Assembly (NCBI GenBank): GCA_964554665.1
Contig: CAZKPP010000045.1
Coordinates: 1-17,780, forward strand
Direction: 5' to 3'
Source of the DNA: UBA3263 sp964554665
GTDB lineage: Bacteria > Bacteroidota > Bacteroidia > Bacteroidales > Muribaculaceae
DNA: 17,780 nt
A program made the position numbers and the translations under genes. Under the pieces are notes generated by a model. The model worked only from the letters and a program-made list of their open reading frames with translations. It ran no database searches and was not told the DNA's origin. This document shows, piece after piece, positions 7,894 through 16,116 of this stretch. Each line of letters begins with the position of its first letter. The first letter of the stretch is position 1.

Positions 7894-8360
7894 CGGCAGT
7901 AGGTTGCAAACCGATAGCGCGGCTCCGTATCCGTCCATTCAGAGGCCTCGCGCACCTTATGCGGGAACTCCGGAAAGAAAGTGTCGGCATCGGTCGGGGC
8001 TGCATCTATTTCGGTCAGCTCCAGCTCGTCGGCCTTCTCAATGAACCGGCGGTAGATTTCGCCGCCACCGATAACGAAAACTTCGTCAGAACCGCCACAG
8101 GCCTTCAACGCCGCTTCGGGTGAATCATAAACCTCGGCTCCGGCGGGTGCATAATCCTTTTGGCGGGAAATAATAATGTTGCGACGTCCCGGCAGCGGCC
8201 CCTTGGGGAAAGACTCAAAGGTTTTGCGGCCCATAATTATCGGGTGGCCCATGGTCAGGGACTTGAAGCGCTTTAAATCGTCTGAAATATGAAACAGCAG
8301 GTCGCCGCCGCGGCCAATGGCTCCGTTGCTGCAAACGGCAGCTATAATCTTAACAGTCAT
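7890..8360 (-). CDS. folA: Dihydrofolate reductase
   Basis: Cytoplasmic enzyme making tetrahydrofolate with NADPH, 156 residues, typical chromosomal length. Visible are IIAAVCSNGAIGR at the N-terminus, DLLFHISDDLKRFK (20-33) with the catalytic acid D28 (E. coli D27), the NADPH-binding GHPIIMGRKTFESFP, PLPGRRNIIISR, VFVIGGGEIYR, and the C-terminal FPEF region. The residue equivalent to E. coli W22, tryptophan in most DHFRs, is phenylalanine here (F23), next to the folate and trimethoprim pocket. The start overlaps the stop of the upstream outer-membrane gene by one base, so it is probably translated from that gene's mRNA. Confidence 0.95.
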   Translation of the reverse strand: MTVKIIAAVCSNGAIGRGGDLLFHISDDLKRFKSLTMGHPIIMGRKTFESFPKGPLPGRRNIIISRQKDYAPAGAEVYDSPEAALKACGGSDEVFVIGGGEIYRRFIEKADELELTEIDAAPTDADTFFPEFPHKVREASEWTDTEPRYRFATYCR

Positions 8361-11323
8361 CAGTCTTTCTTCTTGGGATTTTTGTTAAAACGATAGGTTA
8401 CCGAAAGCATTACGTAGCGGCCGAGCTGATTGCTCCAGTTTTCGTAGCGGCCCTGGGCGTTTACGCGCAGGCTATAGTCACGCAGCTGCCCGAGCAGGTC
8501 GTAGCCCTTGAGCGTAAATGACAGGTTGCCCTTGAGAATCGACTTGGTCAGCTGGGCATTCCATAAACATTGCGCACGGTTCATCTCTTCCAAGTCGTAG
8601 CCGCGCGACCAGTGCACACGGAAGTTGGACATCAGCTGCATTTTCCAGGGCAGTTCAACAGTTGCATCAAGCACGGCGGTATAATCTCCGGCGCGTATGG
8701 TATTGAAGTCTTCGCGGTCGCCGTTCGAAATGCGCCAGGTCGGATTAAAATCCAGGCGAACGACCGAGCCGTTCTTGAACTTATAGGCCGAACCGAAAGT
8801 TATGCCGTAGGATTGAGTGTCGACGATTGACTTTTCGGGGAACTCGGTTGAGGTTGTTACGAAGTCAACACTATGAACCAGACCGCCGTTAACGCTGCCC
8901 CCGAGGCTCAACTGCCTGTCTCGGCCGAACTCATAGTAATAGCTGACATAGCCGTTGAAATTGCGGTTGCCATTGATATTCATGGGCATATAGGTCGTAA
9001 CGCCGGTTTGCGGATTATAGAACGAGGCCGAACCGATCTGGTTTTGGTCGAAACTTGCCGAAAGGTAGGCGTAAAGGTCGCCGCGCTGTGCGCGACCGTG
9101 GCGATATACGTTGAGGTACACCCTGTGGTTCAGCGAGTTCTTGAGATTATGGCCGTTATAAGCGTAAACAATCAACGGGTTTGACGACACGCGGTTGCGG
9201 AGAAACAAGTCGGGCGAGGGCTGATCGGTGTTGGTATAATACGACAGGTAGGCGCCGGTATTATATAGCTTGTTGGAGGAGCCGAAGCCGATGCTGAATG
9301 TGGGTGAGAAGCTGTTGGTGCGGAGCAGAACCGACTCATGGTCGGCGCCCAACGGGTTATAGTCGAGGTGGTTGGAGCGATATTTATGGGTGAGGCGGAA
9401 GTTAATATTGAACCGCGGATTGAATCCGGAGTCGACCATGGCGGTTGATTCGTAACTATAGTATGCAACGAGGGTGGATTCGATATTATGGTCGTTGGTT
9501 ACGGAATTATAAGTGCTTTCGGGGTCGGCAAAGGCGTTTGCGGGTAGCGCCATCGAGGGCAACAGCGAAATGGCGTCGATTGAGTCGAGTGGCTCGGTAA
9601 AAAGTTCGTAGTCTTTAGAAGTATAGGTATAGTGATAGGAGCTGCCTATGTTCAGGTTGAACGATTTGCGGCGCTTTTCGTCAACGTCCGACCACTCGCG
9701 GCTATAGCTCGCGCCACCCGAGAACTTGCCGGTTTCGGGGCCGTTGGTGGAATATTTGAGGTTGTTGACCGGTTCGGCGGAATTGGTATTGGCGCCACCG
9801 AAGGCCTGCGAGTAGACCGATGACTGCTTGTAGTTGACGCGGTTATAGTTGCCCGCCGACCACACGTTGAACCTGCCGGCGACCGAGGGGAAGCGCATAT
9901 CTGCCCCGATGTTCAGTTTTGCCGTAAGGTTATCGCGTTCGCTCCGGCTGGCAGTGCGCAGGCGGGTGAGCAGAATGTCGTTATAACGCTGAGACTTCAG
10001 CCGGGCAAAGACCGAATCGAGGGCTTCGTTGCGGCTTGACTCTTCGGGGAAACCGTTGAAAGTTGCGGAGCGGGACACCGAGGTGTCCTTATTGCGGTCC
10101 CACGAAAATCCGGGGCGCGCATAGAGATAAACCACTTCGCCTTTATAGTTGAAGCTATGGTCGGTTTTGACTGAAACGCCTTTGGAGTTATTGACGTTCG
10201 CGCTGTTTCTATACAGATTGCCCGACGGGTAGAACAGGGTTGACCTTGAGTCGTTGAGGTCATCGAACGTTTCTATGCGGACGGTTGCATTGCCGTTGGC
10301 CTTGAATTTTCCCTTATCAGGTTCATAGAGATAGTCGAGGCCGGCGGTTTCTACGTGGCCATCACCGCCGCGGCGACCGTAACCGCTCCAGCGGTCCCAG
10401 CCGTCGCTGGCGCTGCCGGTCTGGAAGTCCATCAGGTTATTGCAGTTGCCGAAAACCGTAAGGCGGAAATCCTTGGTGAAGCCCATAACGAAGGCTTTGC
10501 CCATATAGCGCTTCGACGTTCCGTAGCCGCCCTCGATAGAGGCCATGGTGCCCAAGGCATATTCTTTTTTCAGAACCACGTCCATAACCAGGTTTTCGGA
10601 GTTTTCGTCGCGGTCGAGCTTCTGCGACTCCTGAGTCAGATAGTCGTTTTCGCCGGCCTTGTCATAGACCTTGATGTTCTGCACTGTATAGGAGGGGAGG
10701 TTTTTCATGGCAACGTCCATGTCGCCGTTGAAAAAGTCCTTGCCGTTAATCAGCAGCGAGTTAATCTTGCGGCCGTTGACCGTAATTTCGCCCGCGGAGT
10801 TGATTGAGGCATTGGGTAGCTGCTTGACCAGCGATTCGAGCATCGAGCCTTCGGCCAGGTTAAAGGCGTCGGCGTTGTAAACAACAGTGTCGCCGTTCAT
10901 TACCATTTTGATGGCGGTCGCCACGACCTCAACCTCGTTGAGCTCCCTATGGCGCTGGCGCTCCATGCGCAGGGTGCCGATCCACACTGCGGTCTGGTCA
11001 ACATATTTGCGCTCAAATTCCTTAACCAGCGGCTCATAGCCCTCGCGGTCGAGGGTGAGCATGAACTTGCCCGGCTTGGCGGTTACGAAAGCGCGGATTT
11101 CACCGTTTTTCTCCGTAAACTGCTCTTTGGTGTTGCCGGAAATGAGTTTGAAAGGAATCTTGGCAGTGTCGTTGACCGCGGAGATATTGATGGCCACGGA
11201 GTCGAGGCCGACCCAGTCGGTGGTGTCGCCGCGGGTAACATAGGCGCGAAGAATGAAGTTGTCATTTTTGGCGGCTACGCCCAAAGCGGCGAGCAGGGCG
11301 AGGATTAGCAAAATTCGGCGCAT
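8360..11323 (-). CDS. Outer-membrane beta-barrel protein, TonB-receptor-like (PF14905 type)
   Basis: A 987-residue protein with an N-terminal signal peptide (about 1-18, ending VAA). Next comes a carboxypeptidase-regulatory-like beta domain (about 24-120; ILRAYVTRGDT...FMLTLDREGYEPL), then a TonB-receptor-like plug (about 130-260) with VEVVATAIKM, LVKQLPNASI, VNGRKINSLLINGKDFF and the IKVYDKAG segment. The rest is a long barrel rich in alternating aromatic strands, ending VMLSVTYRF followed by a basic tail. This matches the Bacteroidota outer-membrane beta-barrel family. There is no SusD partner nearby and the transported substrate is unknown. It is the first gene of a probable two-gene unit with folA and diverges from the thioredoxin gene; I see no canonical -7 element in the 65-base gap. 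Confidence 0.9.
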   Translation of the reverse strand: MRRILLILALLAALGVAAKNDNFILRAYVTRGDTTDWVGLDSVAINISAVNDTAKIPFKLISGNTKEQFTEKNGEIRAFVTAKPGKFMLTLDREGYEPLVKEFERKYVDQTAVWIGTLRMERQRHRELNEVEVVATAIKMVMNGDTVVYNADAFNLAEGSMLESLVKQLPNASINSAGEITVNGRKINSLLINGKDFFNGDMDVAMKNLPSYTVQNIKVYDKAGENDYLTQESQKLDRDENSENLVMDVVLKKEYALGTMASIEGGYGTSKRYMGKAFVMGFTKDFRLTVFGNCNNLMDFQTGSASDGWDRWSGYGRRGGDGHVETAGLDYLYEPDKGKFKANGNATVRIETFDDLNDSRSTLFYPSGNLYRNSANVNNSKGVSVKTDHSFNYKGEVVYLYARPGFSWDRNKDTSVSRSATFNGFPEESSRNEALDSVFARLKSQRYNDILLTRLRTASRSERDNLTAKLNIGADMRFPSVAGRFNVWSAGNYNRVNYKQSSVYSQAFGGANTNSAEPVNNLKYSTNGPETGKFSGGASYSREWSDVDEKRRKSFNLNIGSSYHYTYTSKDYELFTEPLDSIDAISLLPSMALPANAFADPESTYNSVTNDHNIESTLVAYYSYESTAMVDSGFNPRFNINFRLTHKYRSNHLDYNPLGADHESVLLRTNSFSPTFSIGFGSSNKLYNTGAYLSYYTNTDQPSPDLFLRNRVSSNPLIVYAYNGHNLKNSLNHRVYLNVYRHGRAQRGDLYAYLSASFDQNQIGSASFYNPQTGVTTYMPMNINGNRNFNGYVSYYYEFGRDRQLSLGGSVNGGLVHSVDFVTTSTEFPEKSIVDTQSYGITFGSAYKFKNGSVVRLDFNPTWRISNGDREDFNTIRAGDYTAVLDATVELPWKMQLMSNFRVHWSRGYDLEEMNRAQCLWNAQLTKSILKGNLSFTLKGYDLLGQLRDYSLRVNAQGRYENWSNQLGRYVMLSVTYRFNKNPKKKD

Positions 11324-11388
11324 AATGTGGAAACCAAACGCGGGTTACGGATGTTATATAGTAAAACCTAATTAAATCTATTTAGACT

Positions 11389-11697
11389 ATGGAAGAATTT
11401 GAAAAACTCATTGGTGGAGCTAAACCCACGCTCGTCGATTTCTATGCAACCTGGTGTGGTCCCTGCAAAATGCAGGCGCCGATTCTTGAACAGGTCAAGA
11501 GCAACGTTGGCGACAAAGCCAATATCATCAAGGTCGACATTGACCGCAACCCCGAACTGGCAAACCGCTATCGTGTGCAGTCGGTTCCTACTCTGATTAT
11601 TTTCCAGAACGGAGAACCGGTATGGCGTGCCTCAGGTTTGCATCAGGCTGCCGACCTTGAAGCTAAAATCGAAGAGGCGTTAGTCCACCACGACTAA
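11389..11697 (+). CDS. trxA: Thioredoxin
   Basis: A cytoplasmic thioredoxin of 102 residues, slightly shorter than E. coli TrxA (109). Visible are LVDFYATWCGPCK (15-27) with the canonical WCGPC active site (C23, C26) and buried D17, KVDIDRNPELANRYRVQSVPT with the cis-proline, and LIIFQNGEPV. No signal peptide is present. Its last 18 bases overlap the 3' end of the oppositely oriented CotH gene. It could be one of several thioredoxins in the genome, so the symbol reflects family membership, not proof that it is the main TrxA. The upstream gap is only 65 bases and is shared with the divergent outer-membrane gene. Confidence 0.93.
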   Translation: MEEFEKLIGGAKPTLVDFYATWCGPCKMQAPILEQVKSNVGDKANIIKVDIDRNPELANRYRVQSVPTLIIFQNGEPVWRASGLHQAADLEAKIEEALVHHD

Positions 11698-13095
11698 CTT
11701 GCCGCCCTTGACATACAGGCCACGCACGGGGTTGACAACCCTGCGGCCCTGGAGGTCAAAGATCGGTGTTGACAAACCGGGTTTGTCAGCGCCGATTTCG
11801 TCTATGGAGTCCTGACCGCCGGTAACGGGCACTGTGCCGCCATCGGCCAGAGTCTGGAAGGCCTCGGTGAGGAATTCGGCACGCGCGGCCTGCGTTTGCT
11901 TGAGGAATTCAACGCCTTCGGCGTAGGTGGGGAAAAGGAAGGCTTCGTCGTGGACCTTTTCGGCTATGGGCCAGATTGCAAAGTTGAGGGCCACGGATTG
12001 AGTAAGCGATGCGGCCTGAGCGTCGACGAACTTATTGACTTTGTCAACAATTCCGCCGGCCACAAGCTTCTGCCATGCCCGGTTGACCTCGGTGTGGAAC
12101 GCCGGGTCCTGACGCAGGCGGTTAATCCAGGTGAAGACCCACTCTTCGCCGCGGCCTTCCTGGGCGATGAGCGCGCGCGGACGCGAGCCGAAGCGCACGC
12201 TGTTGTCGAACGCGAAGTCGAAGTCCCACACCGGACCGAAGGTAAAGCGGTCGTCTTGCATATCCTTGTAGAAATACACTGAGCGGAACGAGTTCGGTTC
12301 GGCGGTGTATTCAGCGGTTATATACCACTGCACCAGCGATTCGAGATTCAGGTATTTTCGATAGCCGTCGGCGGGGTCGAGCCAGTTGTCGGCAAACAGC
12401 GCATCTTCAAACTTCTGAAGGTGGGCGGCAATGTAATCTTTCTGGGCGGAAACGATAACATCTTCGTCGGGCGACTTAACCGTAACCTTAACGCCGCGCG
12501 AGGTGGTGACTACGGTGCCTTCGTTATCGTCGGCGTCCTCGTCGATTTCGAGCAGGTAGCCGCCGGTAATGTCGGTGGTTGCGTCAACAACCTCGGGCTG
12601 CTCGGTAATGAGCACGCGCTTTTTGCGGATGTCGATCTGGTCGGTAATCTGATATGTGCCCTGACTTTCACCGTTGATAGTCAGGTCAACGAAGCGCCAG
12701 CCGGGAGCAAAGGGCTGACCGGTCTGCAGGGCAATGTAGGAGGCAACGGCGTTGCGCAGCAAGGTCTTGTCGCCGGCCTGGGCCATAAGGTTCCACTTTT
12801 TTGCATTCGCACCGTCGGGGCCGAGCAATCGGGCTTTGGAGGCGAGTTTAACCTTATAGGGCTTTTTGGGGAGAGCGAACTTGGCCGAGCCACGGCCGCG
12901 CAGGCGGGCCCCCTCGTAGGTTGTGGAGGTGCCGTCGGCATCAACAATGACCATGTTTGAGGTCACGTATGTTTCGGTATTGATGGCCGAGGGGTCATCG
13001 AGAGTTATATGAACGACAGGGAGGTCGGAAATCAGCCCCTGACCGGCGGCACCGAGAGCCCAGGCTCCCAACGCCATAGCTAAAAGTCTTTTCAT
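11680..13095 (-). CDS. Secreted CotH-family protein with a T9SS-type sorting tail
   Basis: A 471-residue exported protein. A signal peptide (about 1-18, ending GAAGQ) precedes a CotH domain (about 25-400). The N-terminal part contains GARLRGRGSAKFALPKKPYK and KWNLMAQAGDKTLLRN, as in CotH proteins. The acidic, metal-binding-like motif GPVWDFDFAFDN (287-298; D291, D293, D297) matches the Asp-rich catalytic region of atypical CotH kinases. The final 30 residues (IFDLQGRRV...P.RGLYV.GGKLVVV) resemble the type A C-terminal sorting domain of type IX secretion cargo. It is therefore probably exported to the cell surface or outside. Protein kinase activity is known for other CotH proteins; it is not shown for this one. 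It diverges from the PorE-like gene. Confidence 0.88.
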   Translation of the reverse strand: MKRLLAMALGAWALGAAGQGLISDLPVVHITLDDPSAINTETYVTSNMVIVDADGTSTTYEGARLRGRGSAKFALPKKPYKVKLASKARLLGPDGANAKKWNLMAQAGDKTLLRNAVASYIALQTGQPFAPGWRFVDLTINGESQGTYQITDQIDIRKKRVLITEQPEVVDATTDITGGYLLEIDEDADDNEGTVVTTSRGVKVTVKSPDEDVIVSAQKDYIAAHLQKFEDALFADNWLDPADGYRKYLNLESLVQWYITAEYTAEPNSFRSVYFYKDMQDDRFTFGPVWDFDFAFDNSVRFGSRPRALIAQEGRGEEWVFTWINRLRQDPAFHTEVNRAWQKLVAGGIVDKVNKFVDAQAASLTQSVALNFAIWPIAEKVHDEAFLFPTYAEGVEFLKQTQAARAEFLTEAFQTLADGGTVPVTGGQDSIDEIGADKPGLSTPIFDLQGRRVVNPVRGLYVKGGKLVVVD

Positions 13096-13122
13096 GATTG
13101 CTTAGTAAATTGATTTATAGCG

Positions 13123-13154
13123 CAAAGATACAAATAGTTTGCGAAACGGCCAAA
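13123..13154 (-). promoter_or_regulatory. Bacteroidota-type promoter for the CotH gene
   Basis: Read on the minus strand, TTTG (13151-13154) is followed 20 bases later by TATCTTTG (13123-13130). Both elements fit the TTTG-N19-21-TAnnTTTG consensus exactly. Transcription would start near 13118, about 22 bases before the ATG. I do not see an equally good promoter for the divergent PorE-like gene in the same 113-base gap. Confidence 0.75.
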
Positions 13155-13208
13155 TCTCGCCCGCCAATTAACAATATCGGGCAATAAAGAGAGCTCGGGG
13201 CGCGTTAA

Positions 13209-15185
13209 ATGGGTATGAAAGTGAAATTTCTATTGGGGCTGCTGATTGCGGCGGCCGCCTTAAGCGCATGCTCCGGGGCCAAGCTGTCGGTAGCCGACGA
13301 GCAGATGGCCCGCGGGGAATATTTCGACGCCTCGCGAACATATCGCAAGGTCTACAATAAGCTGACCAAACGCGAGGAGCGCACCAAGCGTGGCGAGGTG
13401 GCCCTGAAAATGGGCGAATGCTACACCCGGCTGTCGCAATTTCCGCGCGCATCGGCGGCATATCAAAACGCAATCCGCTATGGCGTAGGCGATTCAACAA
13501 CGGTGTTGGCGCTGGCGCGCTCGCTCCACGCCGAGGGCAAATATGCTCCGGCAATCAAGGCCTACGAAGAGTATCTCGAACAAAATCCCGCCGACGAATG
13601 GGCTCGCCAGGGGCTCGCCGGCGCCCGGGCGGCCGTGAGCGCCAAACAGGACCCGACGCGCTACGTTGTGCGCCAGCATAAGCTGCTGAACTCGCGCCGC
13701 AGCGACTATGCGCCGATGTTTGGCGGCGAAGACGACGACCGGCTCTACTACACAACCACCAACGAAAAAGTCAAGGGCGAAGCCCGCTCGGAAATTACCG
13801 GTACGAAAAAGCCCGATATATGGGTTATGAAGAAAAACGAGCAGGGACAGTGGGAAAAGCCCGAAGCGGTTGAAGGCGAGTTGAATACCGACGTTGAGGA
13901 GGGCGTGTGCTCTTTCTCGCCCGACGGCAACACCATGTATCTGACCCGCGCACGCAGGGAACTGAACTCGTCGACAGTGGTTGAGATCTTCACCTCGTCG
14001 CGCTCGTCGGCATCGTGGAGCGCACCGCAGAAGTTTGAAGTTACGGCCGACACGCTTTCGTCGGTGGGCCACCCGGCGGTTTCCCCGTCGGGCGACTGGC
14101 TTTATTTCACATCCGATATGCCGGGCGGACAGGGGGGCTACGACATTTGGCGCATCAACCTGAAGGAGCGCGCCGGCTCGCTCGAAAACCTCGGGGAGTT
14201 CATCAACACTCCGGGCAACGAGCAGTATCCTTACATGCGCTCCGATTCGACGCTCTATTTCGCGTCAGACGGGCATCCGGGCATGGGAGGTCTCGACCTT
14301 TTCCGCGCCGACATGACTCCGTCGGGGGGCTGGAACGTCGTAAACATGGGCTGGCCGGTGAACTCTCCGGCCGATGACTTCGGCATTACCTATGCCCGCG
14401 GCTCAGAAAGCGGCTTCTTTTCGTCGAACCGCGGCGACGCGCGAGGCTACGACCACATATACACCTTTGAGCTGCCGGAGCTGCAGATATGGATTTCGGG
14501 CTGGGTGCTCGACCGCGACGAAGAGCCGGTGCAGAACGCCGTTATCCGCATTGTCGGCAACGACGGCTCCAACCAGAAAGCCCTGGGCAAAGACGACGGC
14601 TCGTTTCGCTTTCCGCTTCAGCGCGGAGTGAGCTACACCATGCTCGCCGGCGCCAAGGGCTATCTCAACGCCCGCCAGGAGTTTACGTCGGGCACCGCCG
14701 AGGAAGACGCGGAGTATGGCGTTGACTTTATATTGGCGAGCATCAACAAGCCGGTGGTTGTTGAAAATATTTTTTATGACTTCGACCGCGCGACCTTGCG
14801 CCCGGAATCGACCGAGGCTCTCGACGAAATGGCCAATATGTTGCTCGACAATCCCAACGTGACCATAGAAATGGCCAGCCACACCGACCGCTGGGGCTCG
14901 GAGGAATACAACGATGCCCTTTCGCAACGCCGCGCGCAATCAGTTATTGACTACCTGATTTCAAAGGGCATTACGGCCGACCGCCTGCAGCCGCAAGGCT
15001 ATGGCGAACGCCGCCCCAAGGTGATAACCAAGAAGCTCGCCCGCGAGTATCCGCAGTTTGAGGAAGGTACGGAGCTGACACCCGAGTTTATTGAAACGCT
15101 GAGCCCCGAGGACCAGGATGCGGCCGATCAGATTAACCGGCGCACGGAGTTTCAGGTGTTGAGCATTGATTATCAGATGTTCTGA
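13209..15185 (+). CDS. PorE-like T9SS lipoprotein: TPR, beta-propeller, CRD and OmpA domains
   Basis: A 658-residue envelope protein. The lipoprotein signal ends in LSAC (C21). The order of domains is TPR repeats (about 30-145, with GEYFDASRTYRKVY and GKYAPAIKAYEEYLEQNP), a WD40/PD40-type propeller (about 150-425; repeated blocks such as FSPDG..MYLTRA, VSPSGDWLYFTSD, YFASDG and FFSSNRGDARGYDHIY), a carboxypeptidase-regulatory domain (about 430-515) and an OmpA peptidoglycan-binding domain (about 520-658; SHTDRWGS with D560, and NDALSQRRAQSV with R574/R575). This is the architecture of PorE, the P. gingivalis T9SS component proposed to anchor the machine to peptidoglycan. Paralogous OmpA/PD40 proteins exist, so I leave the symbol blank. 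ATG at 13215 is an alternative start. It overlaps the GSCFA gene by one base. Confidence 0.87.
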   Translation: MGMKVKFLLGLLIAAAALSACSGAKLSVADEQMARGEYFDASRTYRKVYNKLTKREERTKRGEVALKMGECYTRLSQFPRASAAYQNAIRYGVGDSTTVLALARSLHAEGKYAPAIKAYEEYLEQNPADEWARQGLAGARAAVSAKQDPTRYVVRQHKLLNSRRSDYAPMFGGEDDDRLYYTTTNEKVKGEARSEITGTKKPDIWVMKKNEQGQWEKPEAVEGELNTDVEEGVCSFSPDGNTMYLTRARRELNSSTVVEIFTSSRSSASWSAPQKFEVTADTLSSVGHPAVSPSGDWLYFTSDMPGGQGGYDIWRINLKERAGSLENLGEFINTPGNEQYPYMRSDSTLYFASDGHPGMGGLDLFRADMTPSGGWNVVNMGWPVNSPADDFGITYARGSESGFFSSNRGDARGYDHIYTFELPELQIWISGWVLDRDEEPVQNAVIRIVGNDGSNQKALGKDDGSFRFPLQRGVSYTMLAGAKGYLNARQEFTSGTAEEDAEYGVDFILASINKPVVVENIFYDFDRATLRPESTEALDEMANMLLDNPNVTIEMASHTDRWGSEEYNDALSQRRAQSVIDYLISKGITADRLQPQGYGERRPKVITKKLAREYPQFEEGTELTPEFIETLSPEDQDAADQINRRTEFQVLSIDYQMF

Positions 15186-15898
15186 TGAAGTTTCTGCTGT
15201 TAGGTTCGTGTTTCACCTCCGAGGTTGGTCAGCGTTTGGCCGCCGACGGCTTCGACGCGGTTATCAACCCGACCGGCAATCTTTATAACCCGCTGTCGGC
15301 CGCCCGCACGATTGAAAACCTTGAGGCCGGGCGTCGCTATTCGGCCCAGGAACTGATTGAGGTGCAGGGGCTTTATAGGTCGCTCGACCACCACACGCGC
15401 CTGGCGGCCCCTACCCCGGAAGAGGCGCTGGCAAAAATCAATGGCTCGATGGCTGTGGCCGAGCAGGCCCTGCAGCAGGCGGATATAATCGTAATTACGT
15501 TCGGAACGGCCTACGTGTTTGAACGCAACGCGCGCGTAGTGTGCAACTGCCACAAACTGCCTGCGCGCGAGTTTGTGCGCCGACGGCTGTCGGTTGACGA
15601 AATTGTTGACGCTTGGCAGCCGATAATCGACCGCTATCCGCAAAAACGCTTTATCTTCACGGTGAGCCCCATACGCCACCGCGCCGACGGCCTCCACGGC
15701 AACACCCTGTCGAAAGCCACGCTGCACATGGCAATCGACCGGCTGCGCGGCGCAGAGTATTTCGACGCCTTCGAAATTCTAATCGACGAGCTGCGCGACT
15801 GGCAATTTTATGCCGCCGACGGCGTGCATCCGGCCCCGGAGGCCGTAGATGCCATTTATGAGCGTTTTCGTAAATGGCTGGCCGACAAAGAATTTTAA
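15185..15898 (+). CDS. GSCFA domain protein (SGNH-hydrolase-like)
   Basis: A 237-residue protein starting with the family motif as LLLGSCFTSEVGQRL (residues 4-18); the fifth motif residue is Thr instead of the usual Ala. The next block, INPTGNLYNPLS, is also typical. ITFGTAYVFERN and FTVSPIRH lie mid-protein, and the C-terminal YAADGVHP has the DxxH arrangement of the last catalytic block of SGNH hydrolases, so an ester-hydrolase or acyl-transfer fold is plausible. No signal peptide is seen. GSCFA proteins are widespread in Bacteroidota; the substrate is unknown to me. The ATG overlaps the stop of the PorE-like gene (TGATG), indicating translational coupling, although a role in secretion does not follow from that alone. 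Confidence 0.87.
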   Translation: MKFLLLGSCFTSEVGQRLAADGFDAVINPTGNLYNPLSAARTIENLEAGRRYSAQELIEVQGLYRSLDHHTRLAAPTPEEALAKINGSMAVAEQALQQADIIVITFGTAYVFERNARVVCNCHKLPAREFVRRRLSVDEIVDAWQPIIDRYPQKRFIFTVSPIRHRADGLHGNTLSKATLHMAIDRLRGAEYFDAFEILIDELRDWQFYAADGVHPAPEAVDAIYERFRKWLADKEF

Positions 15899-15926
15899 AA
15901 ACATCGCAAAAAAAGTTTCAAAAAAA

Positions 15927-15958
15927 TTTGGTCAGTTCAAAAAAACTGCCTAACTTTG
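15927..15958 (+). promoter_or_regulatory. Bacteroidota-type promoter for tRNA-Pro
   Basis: TTTG at 15927-15930 and TAACTTTG at 15951-15958 are separated by 20 bases, an exact fit to the Bacteroidota primary-sigma consensus. The tRNA begins about 26 bases after the -7 element, which leaves a short 5' leader to be removed by RNase P. Confidence 0.85.
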
Positions 15959-15984
15959 CATCGCTTTTGAGAGCAAAAGTCATT

Positions 15985-16060
15985 CGGGGTGTAGCTCAGC
16001 CCGGTTTAGAGTACGCGTCTGGGGGGCGTGTGGTCGCAAGTTCGAATCTTGTCACCCCGA
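15985..16060 (+). tRNA. tRNA-Pro, anticodon GGG
   Basis: The fold is complete. Acceptor stem CGGGGTG (15985-15991) pairs with CACCCCG (16053-16059), with discriminator A at 16060. The D stem GCTC/GAGT (15994-15997 and 16009-16012) encloses an 11-base loop containing GG. Anticodon stem CGCGT/GCGTG holds the loop CTGGGGG (16019-16025) with anticodon GGG at 16021-16023. The T arm is GCAAG, TTCGAAT, CTTGT. It reads CCC and CCU proline codons. The 3' CCA is not encoded (CTA follows), so CCA must be added after transcription. Confidence 0.96.
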
Positions 16061-16079
16061 CTAAAATTCTCCAAAGCAA

Positions 16080-16114
16080 AAAAATGAGAGACAGCATCGC
16101 TGCCTCTCATTTTT
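16080..16114. terminator. Bidirectional intrinsic terminator between tRNA-Pro and hxlR
   Basis: The arms AAAAATGAGAG (16080-16090) and CTCTCATTTTT (16104-16114) pair. An A-C mismatch (16091/16103) and an inner stem CAGC/GCTG with loop ATC complete the hairpin. It ends in a T-run on the plus strand and, because of the A-run on the left, also on the minus strand. It sits just after the tRNA and just before the hxlR stop, so it can serve both converging transcripts. Confidence 0.88.
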
Positions 16115-16116
16115 TA

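Noticed and set aside
12421..12960. Plus-strand open frame of 179 codons antisense to the CotH gene.
   Set aside because: Low-complexity G/V-rich product typical of an antisense shadow; the CotH frame has a signal peptide, domain motifs and a sorting tail.
14403..14939. Minus-strand open frame within the PorE-like gene.
   Set aside because: It covers the CRD and OmpA domains of a clear plus-strand protein and has no motifs of its own.
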